Source: Bacteroidales bacterium UBA3684 (lineage in GTDB: Bacteria; Bacteroidota; Bacteroidia; Bacteroidales; P3). Taken from it: 22,041 nt of DNA. A program made the translations under genes and the position numbers. Under the pieces are notes generated by a model. That model searched no databases. It saw only the letters and a list, made by a program, of their open reading frames with translations, and was not told the DNA's origin. This document shows, in pieces, positions 1-7,420 of this stretch (positions within the stretch are counted from its first letter, which is position 1; every line of letters starts with the position of its first letter). The stretch spans positions 27,439 through 49,479 of the forward strand of contig DFIZ01000032.1 in assembly GCA_002372855.1 (NCBI GenBank). Reading direction: 5' to 3'.

Positions 1-29
1 ATATAAGAAATGCCGAATTATGTACCTCT
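1..29. repeat. Left-edge copy of a 29-bp direct repeat
   Basis: These bases are identical to 21963-21991. In the right copy this stretch is the last 11-bp unit plus the tail of a larger palindromic element, so the window most likely begins inside a second, cut-off copy. After base 29 the two copies diverge. Identity was read base by base; membership in the larger element is inferred. Confidence 0.85.
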
Positions 30-40
30 CGGGTAGGTAT

Positions 41-127
41 GAGGTGGGGGGTGGAAGGGGGGAGGTGAGGGGGTAGGGGGAGGGAGGTTAGGGAGTGGGG
101 GGAAGGAGGTGGAAAGGGGGTGGGCGG
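41..127 (+). other. G-rich intergenic tract with quadruplex potential
   Basis: The plus strand here is almost pure purine, with many runs of three to six G separated by short A/T spacers. It lies directly downstream of the stop codon of the minus-strand permease gene. Runs like this satisfy the usual G-quadruplex pattern (four G3+ tracts with short loops). No gene or clear hairpin terminator is visible. A C-rich stretch at 21812-21839 near the other end is the opposite-strand counterpart in composition. Function is unknown. Confidence 0.55.
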
Positions 128-1399
128 TCAGCGGACAAGGTTGCGGCGGTAGGTGCGGGCGGCGAGGAGGGCGGCGGCGAGGAAGGCCAGCAGGAGGAGC
201 AGGGCGCTGACTATCAGCTGCATGGTCGAGATGCCGAAGGGGAGGCGCAGCACTACGGCGGCGGGCGCCGAGAAGGGCACGAGGGTGAGCCACTGGGCCA
301 GGGTGCCGTCGGGGTCGGGGACGAGCAGGGGGATGAGCATGAGGGTGACGAGCAGCGGCGAGAGTGTCAGGAGGACCCACTGGAGGGCGTCGGCGTCGCT
401 GTCGAGGCGGGCGGCGAGGGCGGCGAGGAGGGCGCCGTAGAGCAGGTAGCCCAGCAGGAAGAAGGCCAGGAAGACGCCGGCCACCAGCGGCAGGTTGATG
501 GCTGTGAGGCCCTGCACGGTTTCGTCGACGAGGGTGACGGAGGTGTTGTATTGCGCTGTGGCGTCGGTGCCTTTGGTGGCGAGGGTGCGGGCGGTCTGCT
601 GCTCGCGGGCCTGGGCGAAGAGGTCGGGGTTGGCGCGCTGGATGGCGCCGATGGCGGCGGTGGCCAGGAGGACCCACAGGACGAGCTGTGTGATGGCCGT
701 CAGGGCCACGCCGCTGATTTTGCCCACCATGAGCTGCACGGGGTGCACCGAGGCGGCGACGACTTCGGCCACGCGCGTGGATTTCTCCTCCTGCACGCTG
801 CGCATCACCTGCACGCCGAAGACGACGAGGGCCAGCACCATGAGCACGGCGAGCACGGCGGCCAGGACGCCTTTGACGCGGGCGAAGCTTTCGTGGCCTG
901 TGGCGGCGTCGCGGGTGTGGAGTTTGATGTCGGTGTTGGCCACCGAGCGGTAGACTTCGGGGTCGAGGCCGTAGACGTCCTCGAGGATGGCGTTGCGGAG
1001 GAGCATCTGCAGCTGTGCGGCGATGCTTTGCTGCAGGGCCAGGGGGGGCTCGGAGGAGCGGTGGTAGAGGAAGGCGTCGCGGGGGATGGTGGTTTCGCGG
1101 GCGGGGATGTAGAGGATGGCGGCTATGCGGGAGTCGTCGGCCATGTGGTCGTGGGCGTAGTCGAGGCTGGGCATGCGGCGGAAGGAGAGTTCGTCCGAGG
1201 AGCGCAGGGAGCGCTCGAAGAGGCCTGTTTCGTCGACCACCAGCACTTCGGCCTGCCGGGCGTTGCGGTTGGCGGCCATGACGGGCAGGGCATAGAGTGC
1301 GGCCAGCAGCAGGGGCACGAGCAGGGTGAGCACCCAGAAGGAGGGGCGGCGGAGGCGCAGGCGGTATTCGCGCGAGAGGATGAGGAGGATTTTTTTCAT
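128..1399 (-). CDS. ABC-2 type (NatB-like) transporter permease
   Basis: This is a 423-residue membrane protein forming the permease half of an ABC transporter with the ATPase encoded just upstream. The N-terminus is a short basic cytoplasmic segment followed by a membrane helix (about residues 22-42). A large extracytoplasmic domain follows (about 45-175), then a cluster of about five more helices to the C-terminus. The motif EEKSTRVAEVVAASVHPVQL followed by MVGKISG is the hallmark of the ABC-2/NatB family. The start is the ATG whose first four bases overlap the ATPase stop (ATGA), implying translational coupling. The same frame stays open far upstream, but that part is only the shadow of other genes. 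The substrate cannot be told; NatAB relatives export sodium or drugs. Confidence 0.9.
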   Translation of the reverse strand: MKKILLILSREYRLRLRRPSFWVLTLLVPLLLAALYALPVMAANRNARQAEVLVVDETGLFERSLRSSDELSFRRMPSLDYAHDHMADDSRIAAILYIPARETTIPRDAFLYHRSSEPPLALQQSIAAQLQMLLRNAILEDVYGLDPEVYRSVANTDIKLHTRDAATGHESFARVKGVLAAVLAVLMVLALVVFGVQVMRSVQEEKSTRVAEVVAASVHPVQLMVGKISGVALTAITQLVLWVLLATAAIGAIQRANPDLFAQAREQQTARTLATKGTDATAQYNTSVTLVDETVQGLTAINLPLVAGVFLAFFLLGYLLYGALLAALAARLDSDADALQWVLLTLSPLLVTLMLIPLLVPDPDGTLAQWLTLVPFSAPAAVVLRLPFGISTMQLIVSALLLLLAFLAAALLAARTYRRNLVR

Positions 1400-2007
1400 A
1401 GCTGGAGGGTTTTGTGGCAGAGGCTGGCGGCGGCCTCGCGGTTGTGGGTGGAGAGGAGGATGGCGGTGCCGGAGCGGCTGAGGCGCTCGATTTCGGTGCG
1501 GAGCATGGCGGCGTTGTCGGCGTCGAAGCCGGAGAAGGGTTCGTCGAGGATCAGCAGTCGGGGGCGGTGCACCACGGTGGAGATGAACTGCACTTTCTGC
1601 TGCATGCCTTTGCTGAGGCGGTTGGCGGGGCGGTTCCACCAGTCGGCGGCGCCGAGGCGTTCGAACCAGGCCCGGGCTTCGCTGCGGGCGTCGGCGCGGC
1701 TCATGCCTTTGAGGCGTGCGAGGTAGACCACCTGCTCGCCCACGCGCATGCGGCGGTAGAGGCCGCGTTCCTCGGGCAGGTAGCCCACGGCGGCAAGGTC
1801 GGCGCGCGTCATGGGGTGGCCGTCGAAGAGGAGGGTGCCGCTGTCGGCCTCGAGGATGAGGTTGACGATGCGCAGCAGGGTGGTTTTGCCGGCGCCGTTG
1901 GCACCGAGGATGCCCACCACCTCGCCGCAGTCGGCGGTGAAGCTGATGCCGTCGAGGACGCGGTGGGCGCCAAAGGACTTGCTGAGGTTGTCGGCTTGCA
2001 GTAGCAT
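1396..2007 (-). CDS. ABC transporter ATP-binding protein, short form
   Basis: This 203-residue nucleotide-binding subunit has Walker A GANGAGKT at 35-42, an ABC signature LSKGMQQ at 131-137, Walker B LLILDEP at 151-157 and the switch histidine in STHN at 186-189. The Q-loop position reads YLPEERGLY, as in NatA-like ATPases paired with ABC-2 permeases. Many relatives are about 300 residues and have a C-terminal extension; this one stops soon after the H-loop. No frameshift is evident, because its stop overlaps the permease start by 4 bp, so the short form looks genuine. It starts 18 bp after the Bat gene stop and belongs to the same operon. The partner is the permease at 128-1399. Confidence 0.92.
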   Translation of the reverse strand: MLLQADNLSKSFGAHRVLDGISFTADCGEVVGILGANGAGKTTLLRIVNLILEADSGTLLFDGHPMTRADLAAVGYLPEERGLYRRMRVGEQVVYLARLKGMSRADARSEARAWFERLGAADWWNRPANRLSKGMQQKVQFISTVVHRPRLLILDEPFSGFDADNAAMLRTEIERLSRSGTAILLSTHNREAAASLCHKTLQL

Positions 2008-2013
2008 GGTTTT

Positions 2014-2069
2014 TGTGTTGCAGGGTTACTGGGTTACGGAGTGGCTGGGCGGCTGGGTGGCCGAGTGGC
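2014..2069 (-). repeat. 8-bp tandem repeat across the Bat gene stop codon
   Basis: Seven consecutive octamers, read on the minus strand as variants of GCCACTCG, GCCACCCA, GTAACCCA and GTAACCCT. They run from inside the Bat coding region, through its TAA stop, to 6 bp before the ABC ATPase start. About 14 C-terminal residues of the Bat protein (ending HSVTQ) are encoded by it. The period was read directly from the sequence. Confidence 0.75.
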
Positions 2070-4095
2070 GGGGTGAGGTTTTCCTGGTGATTTTCAGCAG
2101 GAGGGTTTCGGCCAGCAGGGCGGCCAGAGCCAGGAGGATGCACCAGTGCCAGAGGGGTGTGCCGCCTTCGCGGGAACGTATCTCCTGGTCGAGGGGTTTG
2201 GCGGCGTTGCGCACCAGGGAGTAGCCCGGGCGGCCGTCGAGGAGGCCCTCGATGTCGCTGCGCGAAAGGAAGTCGAGTTGCGATTCGAGGCGCGGGTGGT
2301 TGAAGGCGAGGTGCTCCTGGTTGCCGAGGAGGTAGATGCCGTCGGCGGAGAGTTCGCCGTGGAGCATCAGGGCGCTGCGGCCCGCGAGGCGTCGCAGGTC
2401 GGGCAGGAAGGAGGTTTCGGGGTTTGCGGCCAGGGGTCGGAGTTCGGGGGGAGTGGCGGTGGGGTCGTAGGAGCCCTGGAGGAAGATGGGGTTGCGGTCG
2501 CCGAGGGTGTGGGCGACGTCGGGTTGCGGACGGCTGTAGAGGGCCATGTTGTAGAGCGTGGGCACGAAGAGGGCCTGCGCCACGAAGGAGGTCCATTCGG
2601 CGGTGAGGGGCGCGGTGAAGAGGTAGAGGCGGCCGTCGCCGAAGGGTGTGGAGCAGAGCAGGGGGGTGCCGTCGGCAAGGGTGATGATGCTTTGCAGCAC
2701 GGCGGTGCCGGTGCCGAGGGTGTAGTGGCCTTGCACGGAGGGCATCTCCATGTCGCTGCTGGTGCCGTTGAAGACGCCGCGGTAGAGGCTGCTCTGGTAG
2801 TCGACGGCGTTGGCTTTGGCGGGGCGTGGCTGCCAGCGGTCGAGGGTGGGCGACTGGAGGAGGGCGAGGAGGGTGTTGAGGTCGTCGGGCTTGGCGTTGG
2901 CGGGGGGTATGACGGTCAGTGTGCCGCCCTGCTCGACCCACGCGGCGAGGGCCTGGGCCTGGCCGGAGGGGAGGGTGCGGGGCTCGTTGAGAACGATGAA
3001 GTTGAACGGCGAGAGGTCGGAGGGAAGGGGGGCGGCCTGGTAGGCGAGGGCGGAATCGTCGGCGAAGAGGCGGCGGAGGTTGTCGTTGGGGGTGCCGGCG
3101 TCGACCTGCAGCATGCCGATGCGGCTGCCGGCGAGGAGGGTGAAGTGGTAGCGGTCGTCGAAGGTGATGGGGTAGTCGGTGATGTCGACGCTGCCGTCGA
3201 GCCATCCGGCGCTGTCGATGGTGAAGTGGAGGGTGGCCTTGGCGGAGGTGCCGGCGGGGATGTCGAGGGTGGCGATGGCGCGTTCGCGGCCGCCCACGGT
3301 GAGGCGCACGGGCAGTTTTTCGGCGTCGGTGGTGCCGCCGTTGCGCACGGTGGCTTCCACGCTGACGCTGCCGCCAACGAAGTAGGCCGGGGCGTCGAGG
3401 CGCAGGGTGTCGATATAGAGGTTGTCGGTGGCCACGCCTTCGAGGGGCACGAGGGTGAAGAGGGCCAGGCTGTCGTCGGGCAGGGCGTCGAGGTCGGCGG
3501 CGGAGCGCTGGAAGTCGGAGACGAGATAGGCGTGGCGGTTGGCGGCGCCGCTCTGGCGCATGAAGTCGCTCTGGCTTGCGGCCACCTCGCTGAGGCGGCG
3601 GCTGGCGGGGGTGATGGCCAGGAGGTCGACGGCGTCGAGGAATTCCTCGCGGCTCAGCCAGCGGTATTCGTCGCCGGACATGGCGTTGGAGAGGAGCTGG
3701 TAGCGGTCGCCGGGGCGGTAGGCGGCGGCGATTTCGCGGGCCTTCTGTTTGGCGGCTTCGAGCTGCGAGCCGTCGCTGGTGCTGTTCTCCATGGAGAAGG
3801 AGTTGTCGAGGTAGACGCTGACGACGGTGGCGCCGGAGCGTAGTTTCTGTCCGCTGCCGGGGAGCGAGGGTTGGGCGAAGGCCAGCACGAGGAAGACGAT
3901 GGCCAGGCAGCGCATGAGGAGCACCAGCCAGCGGCGGAGGTTGCTCTGGCGGCGGCTCTCGGTCTGGAGGGATTCGAGTCGGTCGACGTTGCTGAAATAG
4001 ACCTTGCGGTAGCGACGGAACTGGAAGAGGTGCACCGCGATGGGGATGGCCAGGGCCAGGAGCCCCCAGAGGAAGAGAGGGGCGCCGAAGATCAT
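2026..4095 (-). CDS. BatA-N / von Willebrand A domain membrane protein
   Basis: This 689-residue inner-membrane protein belongs to the BatA-type 'aerotolerance' family of Bacteroidota. The N-terminus (about 1-80) carries two membrane helices with the RRYRKVYFSNV stretch typical of the BatA N-terminal domain. A VWA-like segment follows, with a MIDAS-type DNSFS at 97-101. The centre is a long extracytoplasmic region with a beta-rich CARDB-like part and a part resembling a glutamine-amidotransferase fold. A last helix lies near 647-668. The extreme C-terminus is low-complexity (Ser/Thr/Gln/Pro) and is encoded by an octamer repeat. Its start overlaps the nth stop by 4 bp. The cellular role of the family is not firmly known, although Bat proteins have been linked to stress tolerance. 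Confidence 0.88.
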   Translation of the reverse strand: MIFGAPLFLWGLLALAIPIAVHLFQFRRYRKVYFSNVDRLESLQTESRRQSNLRRWLVLLMRCLAIVFLVLAFAQPSLPGSGQKLRSGATVVSVYLDNSFSMENSTSDGSQLEAAKQKAREIAAAYRPGDRYQLLSNAMSGDEYRWLSREEFLDAVDLLAITPASRRLSEVAASQSDFMRQSGAANRHAYLVSDFQRSAADLDALPDDSLALFTLVPLEGVATDNLYIDTLRLDAPAYFVGGSVSVEATVRNGGTTDAEKLPVRLTVGGRERAIATLDIPAGTSAKATLHFTIDSAGWLDGSVDITDYPITFDDRYHFTLLAGSRIGMLQVDAGTPNDNLRRLFADDSALAYQAAPLPSDLSPFNFIVLNEPRTLPSGQAQALAAWVEQGGTLTVIPPANAKPDDLNTLLALLQSPTLDRWQPRPAKANAVDYQSSLYRGVFNGTSSDMEMPSVQGHYTLGTGTAVLQSIITLADGTPLLCSTPFGDGRLYLFTAPLTAEWTSFVAQALFVPTLYNMALYSRPQPDVAHTLGDRNPIFLQGSYDPTATPPELRPLAANPETSFLPDLRRLAGRSALMLHGELSADGIYLLGNQEHLAFNHPRLESQLDFLSRSDIEGLLDGRPGYSLVRNAAKPLDQEIRSREGGTPLWHWCILLALAALLAETLLLKITRKTSPRHSATQPPSHSVTQ

Positions 4096-4748
4096 TGGGT
4101 GCCTCCTTCTTTGGCCTGTTTGAGGTTATAGGCGCAGAGGTCGGCGAGGAAGCAGGAGCCGCAGCGGGGCTTGCGGGCCTGGCAGACGTAGCGGCCGTGG
4201 AGGATGAGCCAGTGGTGGGCCGTGGAGAGCTTGTCGGCGGGGATGTGGCGGACGAGGGTGCGTTCGGTTTCGAGCGGGGTCTTGGAGTTGCGGGTAAGGC
4301 CTATGCGGTTGGAGACACGGAAGACATGGGTGTCCACGGGCATGGCGGGGAGGTCGAAGACCACGGCGGCGACGACGTTGGCGGTTTTGCGGCCCACGCC
4401 GGGGAGGCGCTGGAGGGCGTCGATGTCGGAGGGCACCACGCCGCCGAACTCGGCGTCGAGCATGCGGGCCATGTCGGCCAGGTGGCGGCTCTTGCTGTTG
4501 GGGTAGGAGACGGAGTGGATATAGGTCAGGATGTCGTCGGCGGAAGCCTTGGCCATGGCGGCGGCATCGGGGTAGGCGGCGAAGAGGGCGGGGGTGACCA
4601 TGTTGACGCGTTTGTCGGTGCACTGCGCCGAGAGGATGACGGCCACCAGCAGCTGGAAGGGGTTGGCGTAGTGCAACTCGGTCTCAGCCACGGGCATTTC
4701 CTGCTCGAAGCGTGCAATCATCTGGTCGTATCGGTCTTGTATCTTCAT
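4092..4748 (-). CDS. nth: Endonuclease III (DNA glycosylase/AP lyase)
   Basis: This 218-residue base-excision repair enzyme removes oxidised pyrimidines and nicks at abasic sites. The helix-hairpin-helix LPGVGRKTA at 115-123 holds the catalytic lysine (K121). PVDTHVFRVSNR holds the catalytic aspartate (D139). The C-terminus has the four-cysteine [4Fe-4S] loop C189-x6-C196-x2-C199-x5-C205. Length matches the family. The start is the ATG that overlaps the upstream membrane-nuclease stop by 4 bp; the frame is open further upstream, but that section is a shadow of the neighbouring gene. It is coupled on both sides by 4-bp overlaps, so it is translated as part of the operon. Confidence 0.96.
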   Translation of the reverse strand: MKIQDRYDQMIARFEQEMPVAETELHYANPFQLLVAVILSAQCTDKRVNMVTPALFAAYPDAAAMAKASADDILTYIHSVSYPNSKSRHLADMARMLDAEFGGVVPSDIDALQRLPGVGRKTANVVAAVVFDLPAMPVDTHVFRVSNRIGLTRNSKTPLETERTLVRHIPADKLSTAHHWLILHGRYVCQARKPRCGSCFLADLCAYNLKQAKEGGTQ

Positions 4749-5815
4749 ATCGTATCGTTGAATTCGAGGGAGACGAGGACGGGGTAGTGGTCGGAGAGGT
4801 CGGTCTTGATGCGGCGGTAGCTGAGGGTGGAGAAATGGGGGGAGCGGAAGACCATGTCGATGCGGAAGCGGGGGAAGCTGCCGTTGTAGGTGGTGCAGAA
4901 GCCCAGGCCTTTGTCGCGATAGGTGTCGGCGAGGTAGCGGGTGATTTGGGCGTAGAGCCATGAGGAGGGTATGTCGTTCATGTCGCCGGCAAGAATGAGG
5001 GGCAGCGAGCACTCGCTGACGAGGGGGCGCAGCTGGTCGTTCCACTCGTTCTCGTGGCGGATGACGGTCTCCTTGGCTTTGCTCATGGTGCGGCGCGAGG
5101 TGGAATCGATCTTCAGGCGTGCTATCTGCTCCACCTCGGCGCGGTCGTCGAGGTCGAAGGCATAGCTGTCCATGTGGACGCAGAGGATGCGGAAGGGACG
5201 GTCGCCGTTGAGAATTTCGACGAGTATCTTCTGCTGGTCGATGCGTTTGACGAAGGTGATGGGCAGCTTGGAGAAGACCACGGTGCCGCTGGGGGCAGTG
5301 TTGGAGCCGTGGGCGCCGAAGTAGTGGTTGTAGCCCATCAGTTCGAGGCTGTCGGTGATGCTGAGGCCTTTGATGGCTGTGTACTCCTGCAGGCAGAGCA
5401 CCATGGGCTGGTGTTCACGCAGCAGGTCGAGGAACTCGTAGGCAATGCTGTCCTTGGGCGTGGATTCGTACTTGTTGCCGCCGAACATGTGCAAGTTGTA
5501 GCTCATCAGCGAGACCATCGTGGGGTGCTCCTCGGCGGGAGGGATGGTGGAGGTGCCGCCAATCTGGAAGAAGAGGCCGATGAAGGAGTAGCGCGCGGCG
5601 ATGGCGGCAACAGAAAGGAGAAACTGCCATTTGCCCATGAAAAGCCATAGGATGACGAACAGAATGTTGATGCCGAGCATGGGAAGATAGCCGTAGGCCA
5701 GCACCGACGGCAGTATATTCTTGGACGGAGCGATGACTCCCGCCAGCGTGGTCGCTATGAGTCCCAAGGCCGCGAGAATGTTGAGTATCAGTAGTATGAT
5801 TCTTATTACTTTCAT
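4745..5815 (-). CDS. Membrane-anchored endonuclease/exonuclease/phosphatase family protein
   Basis: This 356-residue protein has three N-terminal membrane helices (about 3-25, 38-59, 63-83) followed by an EEP-fold hydrolase domain. Active-site signatures are visible: N107 in SYNLHMFGG, E144 in LCLQEYTAI, GDMND at 277-281, and the catalytic SDH at 341-343. The fold covers DNases, sphingomyelinases and phosphoinositide phosphatases, so the substrate is uncertain. The topology would place the domain either just inside or just outside the inner membrane. It is the first gene of a five-gene operon (with nth, Bat, ABC ATPase, permease) and is preceded by a -7 promoter match at 5828-5835. Family assignment is firm; function is not. 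Confidence 0.9.
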   Translation of the reverse strand: MKVIRIILLILNILAALGLIATTLAGVIAPSKNILPSVLAYGYLPMLGINILFVILWLFMGKWQFLLSVAAIAARYSFIGLFFQIGGTSTIPPAEEHPTMVSLMSYNLHMFGGNKYESTPKDSIAYEFLDLLREHQPMVLCLQEYTAIKGLSITDSLELMGYNHYFGAHGSNTAPSGTVVFSKLPITFVKRIDQQKILVEILNGDRPFRILCVHMDSYAFDLDDRAEVEQIARLKIDSTSRRTMSKAKETVIRHENEWNDQLRPLVSECSLPLILAGDMNDIPSSWLYAQITRYLADTYRDKGLGFCTTYNGSFPRFRIDMVFRSPHFSTLSYRRIKTDLSDHYPVLVSLEFNDTI

Positions 5816-5827
5816 AATTTAAAAATG

Positions 5828-5835
5828 CAAATGTA
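5828..5835 (-). promoter_or_regulatory. Putative -7 promoter element for the EEP-nth-Bat-ABC operon
   Basis: On the minus strand this reads TACATTTG, an exact match to the Bacteroidota -7 consensus TAnnTTTG, 12 bp before the start codon at 5815. That would make a very short leader. No good -33 TTTG is seen at the usual distance because the heptamer array occupies that position. The identical octamer is used upstream of ftcD. Confidence 0.5.
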
Positions 5836-5844
5836 CTTATAAAA

Positions 5845-5872
5845 ATTGAAAATTGAAAATTGAAAATCGAAA
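5845..5872. repeat. Heptamer array in the divergent promoter region
   Basis: Four 7-bp units (ATTGAAA three times, then ATCGAAA) lie between the divergent starts of the EEP operon and aroE. The array occupies the upstream part of both putative promoters. The same heptamer in the opposite orientation recurs inside the aroE coding region at 6472-6499. Confidence 0.85.
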
Positions 5873-5888
5873 TTTATTATTTTTTTAG

Positions 5889-5896
5889 TATTTTTG
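5889..5896 (+). promoter_or_regulatory. Putative -7 promoter element for aroE
   Basis: TATTTTTG matches TAnnTTTG exactly and ends 9 bp before the aroE ATG, implying a nearly leaderless transcript. TTG triplets exist in the heptamer array, but the closest is about 26 bp upstream, longer than the usual 19-21 bp spacing. The match could be chance in an A/T-rich spacer. Confidence 0.45.
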
Positions 5897-5905
5897 CATC
5901 CTGTT

Positions 5906-6646
5906 ATGAAGCGATTTGCATTGATTGGCAGGCGTCTGGGACATTCCTATTCCCAGCAGTGGTTCGAGGGTCTTTTTGCCCGGCTCGGACTCGTTGACCA
6001 TGTCTATACGCTCTGCGAAATGCCCTCTTTGGAGGGACTGCGCGAGTGGGTGGAAAACGAGGGGATATGTGGTTTCAATGTCACCGTGCCCTACAAGCAG
6101 GAGATTATCCCCCTACTGGATGTTTTGGACGAGACGGCCGATGCCATCGGCGCCGTGAACTGCGTTACCGTCGAGGACGGTCGCCTGGTGGGCCACAACA
6201 CCGATGCCGGGGCTTTCCTCCGAAGTCTTGAGAACACGGGATGGCCTGTCCGGCAGGCTTTCATTCTCGGCACAGGCGGTGCGGCACGGGCCGTGGCCTT
6301 TGCCTTGCGGCAGATGGAGATTCCGTATCAATTCGTCAGCCGCCATCCCCACGGAGAGAACCAGCTGGGCTACGAAGAACTCGCCACTCGCCATTCTCCG
6401 CTACCCACGCTCTTCGTCAACGCCACCCCCGTCGGCATGTTCCCCGATGTGGATGGCACACCCCTTCTTGATTTCAATTTTCAATTTCCAACTTTCAATT
6501 TGTACGACCTCACCTACAACCCCTCGCCCACGCGCTTGATGCGCGACGCTATGGCCCGGGGCGCCCAGGTGAAGGACGGCCTCGAGATGCTCCACCTGCA
6601 GGCGGAGATGAGTTGGGACTTCTACCGCAAGGTTACTTGTGGGTGA
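5906..6646 (+). CDS. aroE: Shikimate dehydrogenase
   Basis: This 246-residue enzyme reduces 3-dehydroshikimate to shikimate with NADPH in aromatic amino acid synthesis. Shikimate-binding serines S14 and S16 are in GHSYS, the catalytic lysine K64 in NVTVPYK, and the paired aspartate D100 in HNTDAGAF. The dinucleotide loop is GTGGAARA. The ATG at 5906 is preferred over an in-frame TTG at 5894, which would fall inside the promoter element. Residues 189-198 (DFNFQFPTFN) are encoded by a heptamer array, in the variable stretch before the conserved YDLTYNP motif; overall spacing in this stretch looks normal for the family. It is the only plus-strand gene here, and its 3' end overlaps the convergent DUF2807 gene by 14 bp. 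Confidence 0.96.
   Translation: MKRFALIGRRLGHSYSQQWFEGLFARLGLVDHVYTLCEMPSLEGLREWVENEGICGFNVTVPYKQEIIPLLDVLDETADAIGAVNCVTVEDGRLVGHNTDAGAFLRSLENTGWPVRQAFILGTGGAARAVAFALRQMEIPYQFVSRHPHGENQLGYEELATRHSPLPTLFVNATPVGMFPDVDGTPLLDFNFQFPTFNLYDLTYNPSPTRLMRDAMARGAQVKDGLEMLHLQAEMSWDFYRKVTCG
6472..6499 (+). repeat. Heptamer array inside the aroE coding region
   Basis: Four 7-bp units (TTTCAAT twice, TTCCAAC, TTTCAAT). They are the reverse complement of the ATTGAAA array upstream of the same gene. The array is translated as part of AroE (residues 189-198). Its length (28 bp) is not a multiple of three, so a simple insertion would have shifted the frame. Confidence 0.85.
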
Positions 6647-7394
6647 CGGTCGACACGTCGCTCGTCGGGCAGTTCACCACCACCGGACGGCCGATGTATA
6701 CCAGGCTGCTGGCGTTCTTCACCGGCACATGCATGCGCTCCGTGCACCACAGGATGGCCTTGCTGCCACCGTCGATGGTGCCCTCGATGCGTTTGGCTTC
6801 CAGCTTTTCGGCGTCCAGGCTTGTGGCCTCTATCATATTCAGTTCCATCTTGATGAGGGCGCGGCCGCGCAGCTCGGTCGTCGAGGATGCCGAGAGGTTG
6901 AGGAATATGTTGTCCACCGCCACGTGGGCCTTCAGGTCCGACGCGCCGGCCTGTTCGATGCTCATCTGTTTGCCCTCGAAGTTCCCCCGAAGGGTCGACT
7001 TCCCGGTGAGGTACACCTCCAGCGCCTCCCGTTGTATCTTGCCCATCTGTAGGTTGGCAGCGCCGTTGAGTTCGATGTACGACACACTCATCCTTGCGGG
7101 AACCAGTATCCGCGGACGTTCTTTCGTCTTCAGCTTTACGTCCCTCCGCATGGCGATGCGCAGCGTTCCCTTCTCCTGTTCCACGGCCAGGTGTTTGTAT
7201 ACTGCCTCCGGCGCGTAGACGCGGATGTCGCGCACCGTGTCGCTTAGCACCACGTCGAGGGCGGCGTTGACTATCAGCTGCCCGTAGTCGCCCTGCAGGG
7301 CTATCGATTTGTATTTCTCTTTCGGCGCCGCAAAGCCCGCGGTTGCCATCGCTACAACCATCGCGGCCACAAGGAAAAGAATCTTCTGTTTCAT
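6633..7394 (-). CDS. DUF2807 (head GIN domain) secreted protein
   Basis: This 253-residue protein has a clear signal peptide (about 1-22, ending GFA). The body consists of repetitive short beta strands, e.g. LIVNAALDVVLSD and MSVSYIELNGAANLQ, characteristic of the DUF2807 putative auto-transporter adhesin family, which is predicted to form a beta-helix. It probably sits in the periplasm or at the outer membrane. The start is the ATG before KQKILFLV. The 26-bp gap after the DUF4159 gene places it last in the mnmA-rsmE-DUF4159 operon. Its end overlaps the convergent aroE by 14 bp, with no terminator hairpin visible. Molecular role is unknown. Confidence 0.82.
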   Translation of the reverse strand: MKQKILFLVAAMVVAMATAGFAAPKEKYKSIALQGDYGQLIVNAALDVVLSDTVRDIRVYAPEAVYKHLAVEQEKGTLRIAMRRDVKLKTKERPRILVPARMSVSYIELNGAANLQMGKIQREALEVYLTGKSTLRGNFEGKQMSIEQAGASDLKAHVAVDNIFLNLSASSTTELRGRALIKMELNMIEATSLDAEKLEAKRIEGTIDGGSKAILWCTERMHVPVKNASSLVYIGRPVVVNCPTSDVSTVTHK

Positions 7395-7420
7395 ATCATT
7401 GATTGTTTTGTATGTCCGAA

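Noticed and set aside
95..1726. Long plus-strand open frame opposite the ABC permease and ATPase (543 codons)
   Set aside because: It is Gly/Glu/Val-rich with no domain, covers two clear minus-strand genes, and results from the high GC and strong skew.
1396..2007. Short ABC ATPase as a frameshifted or truncated pseudogene
   Set aside because: All nucleotide-binding motifs are present and the stop overlaps the permease start by 4 bp, as in an intact coupled pair.
2146..3843. Plus-strand open frame of 565 codons opposite the Bat gene
   Set aside because: Same low-complexity shadow pattern; the minus-strand frame has membrane helices and a MIDAS motif.
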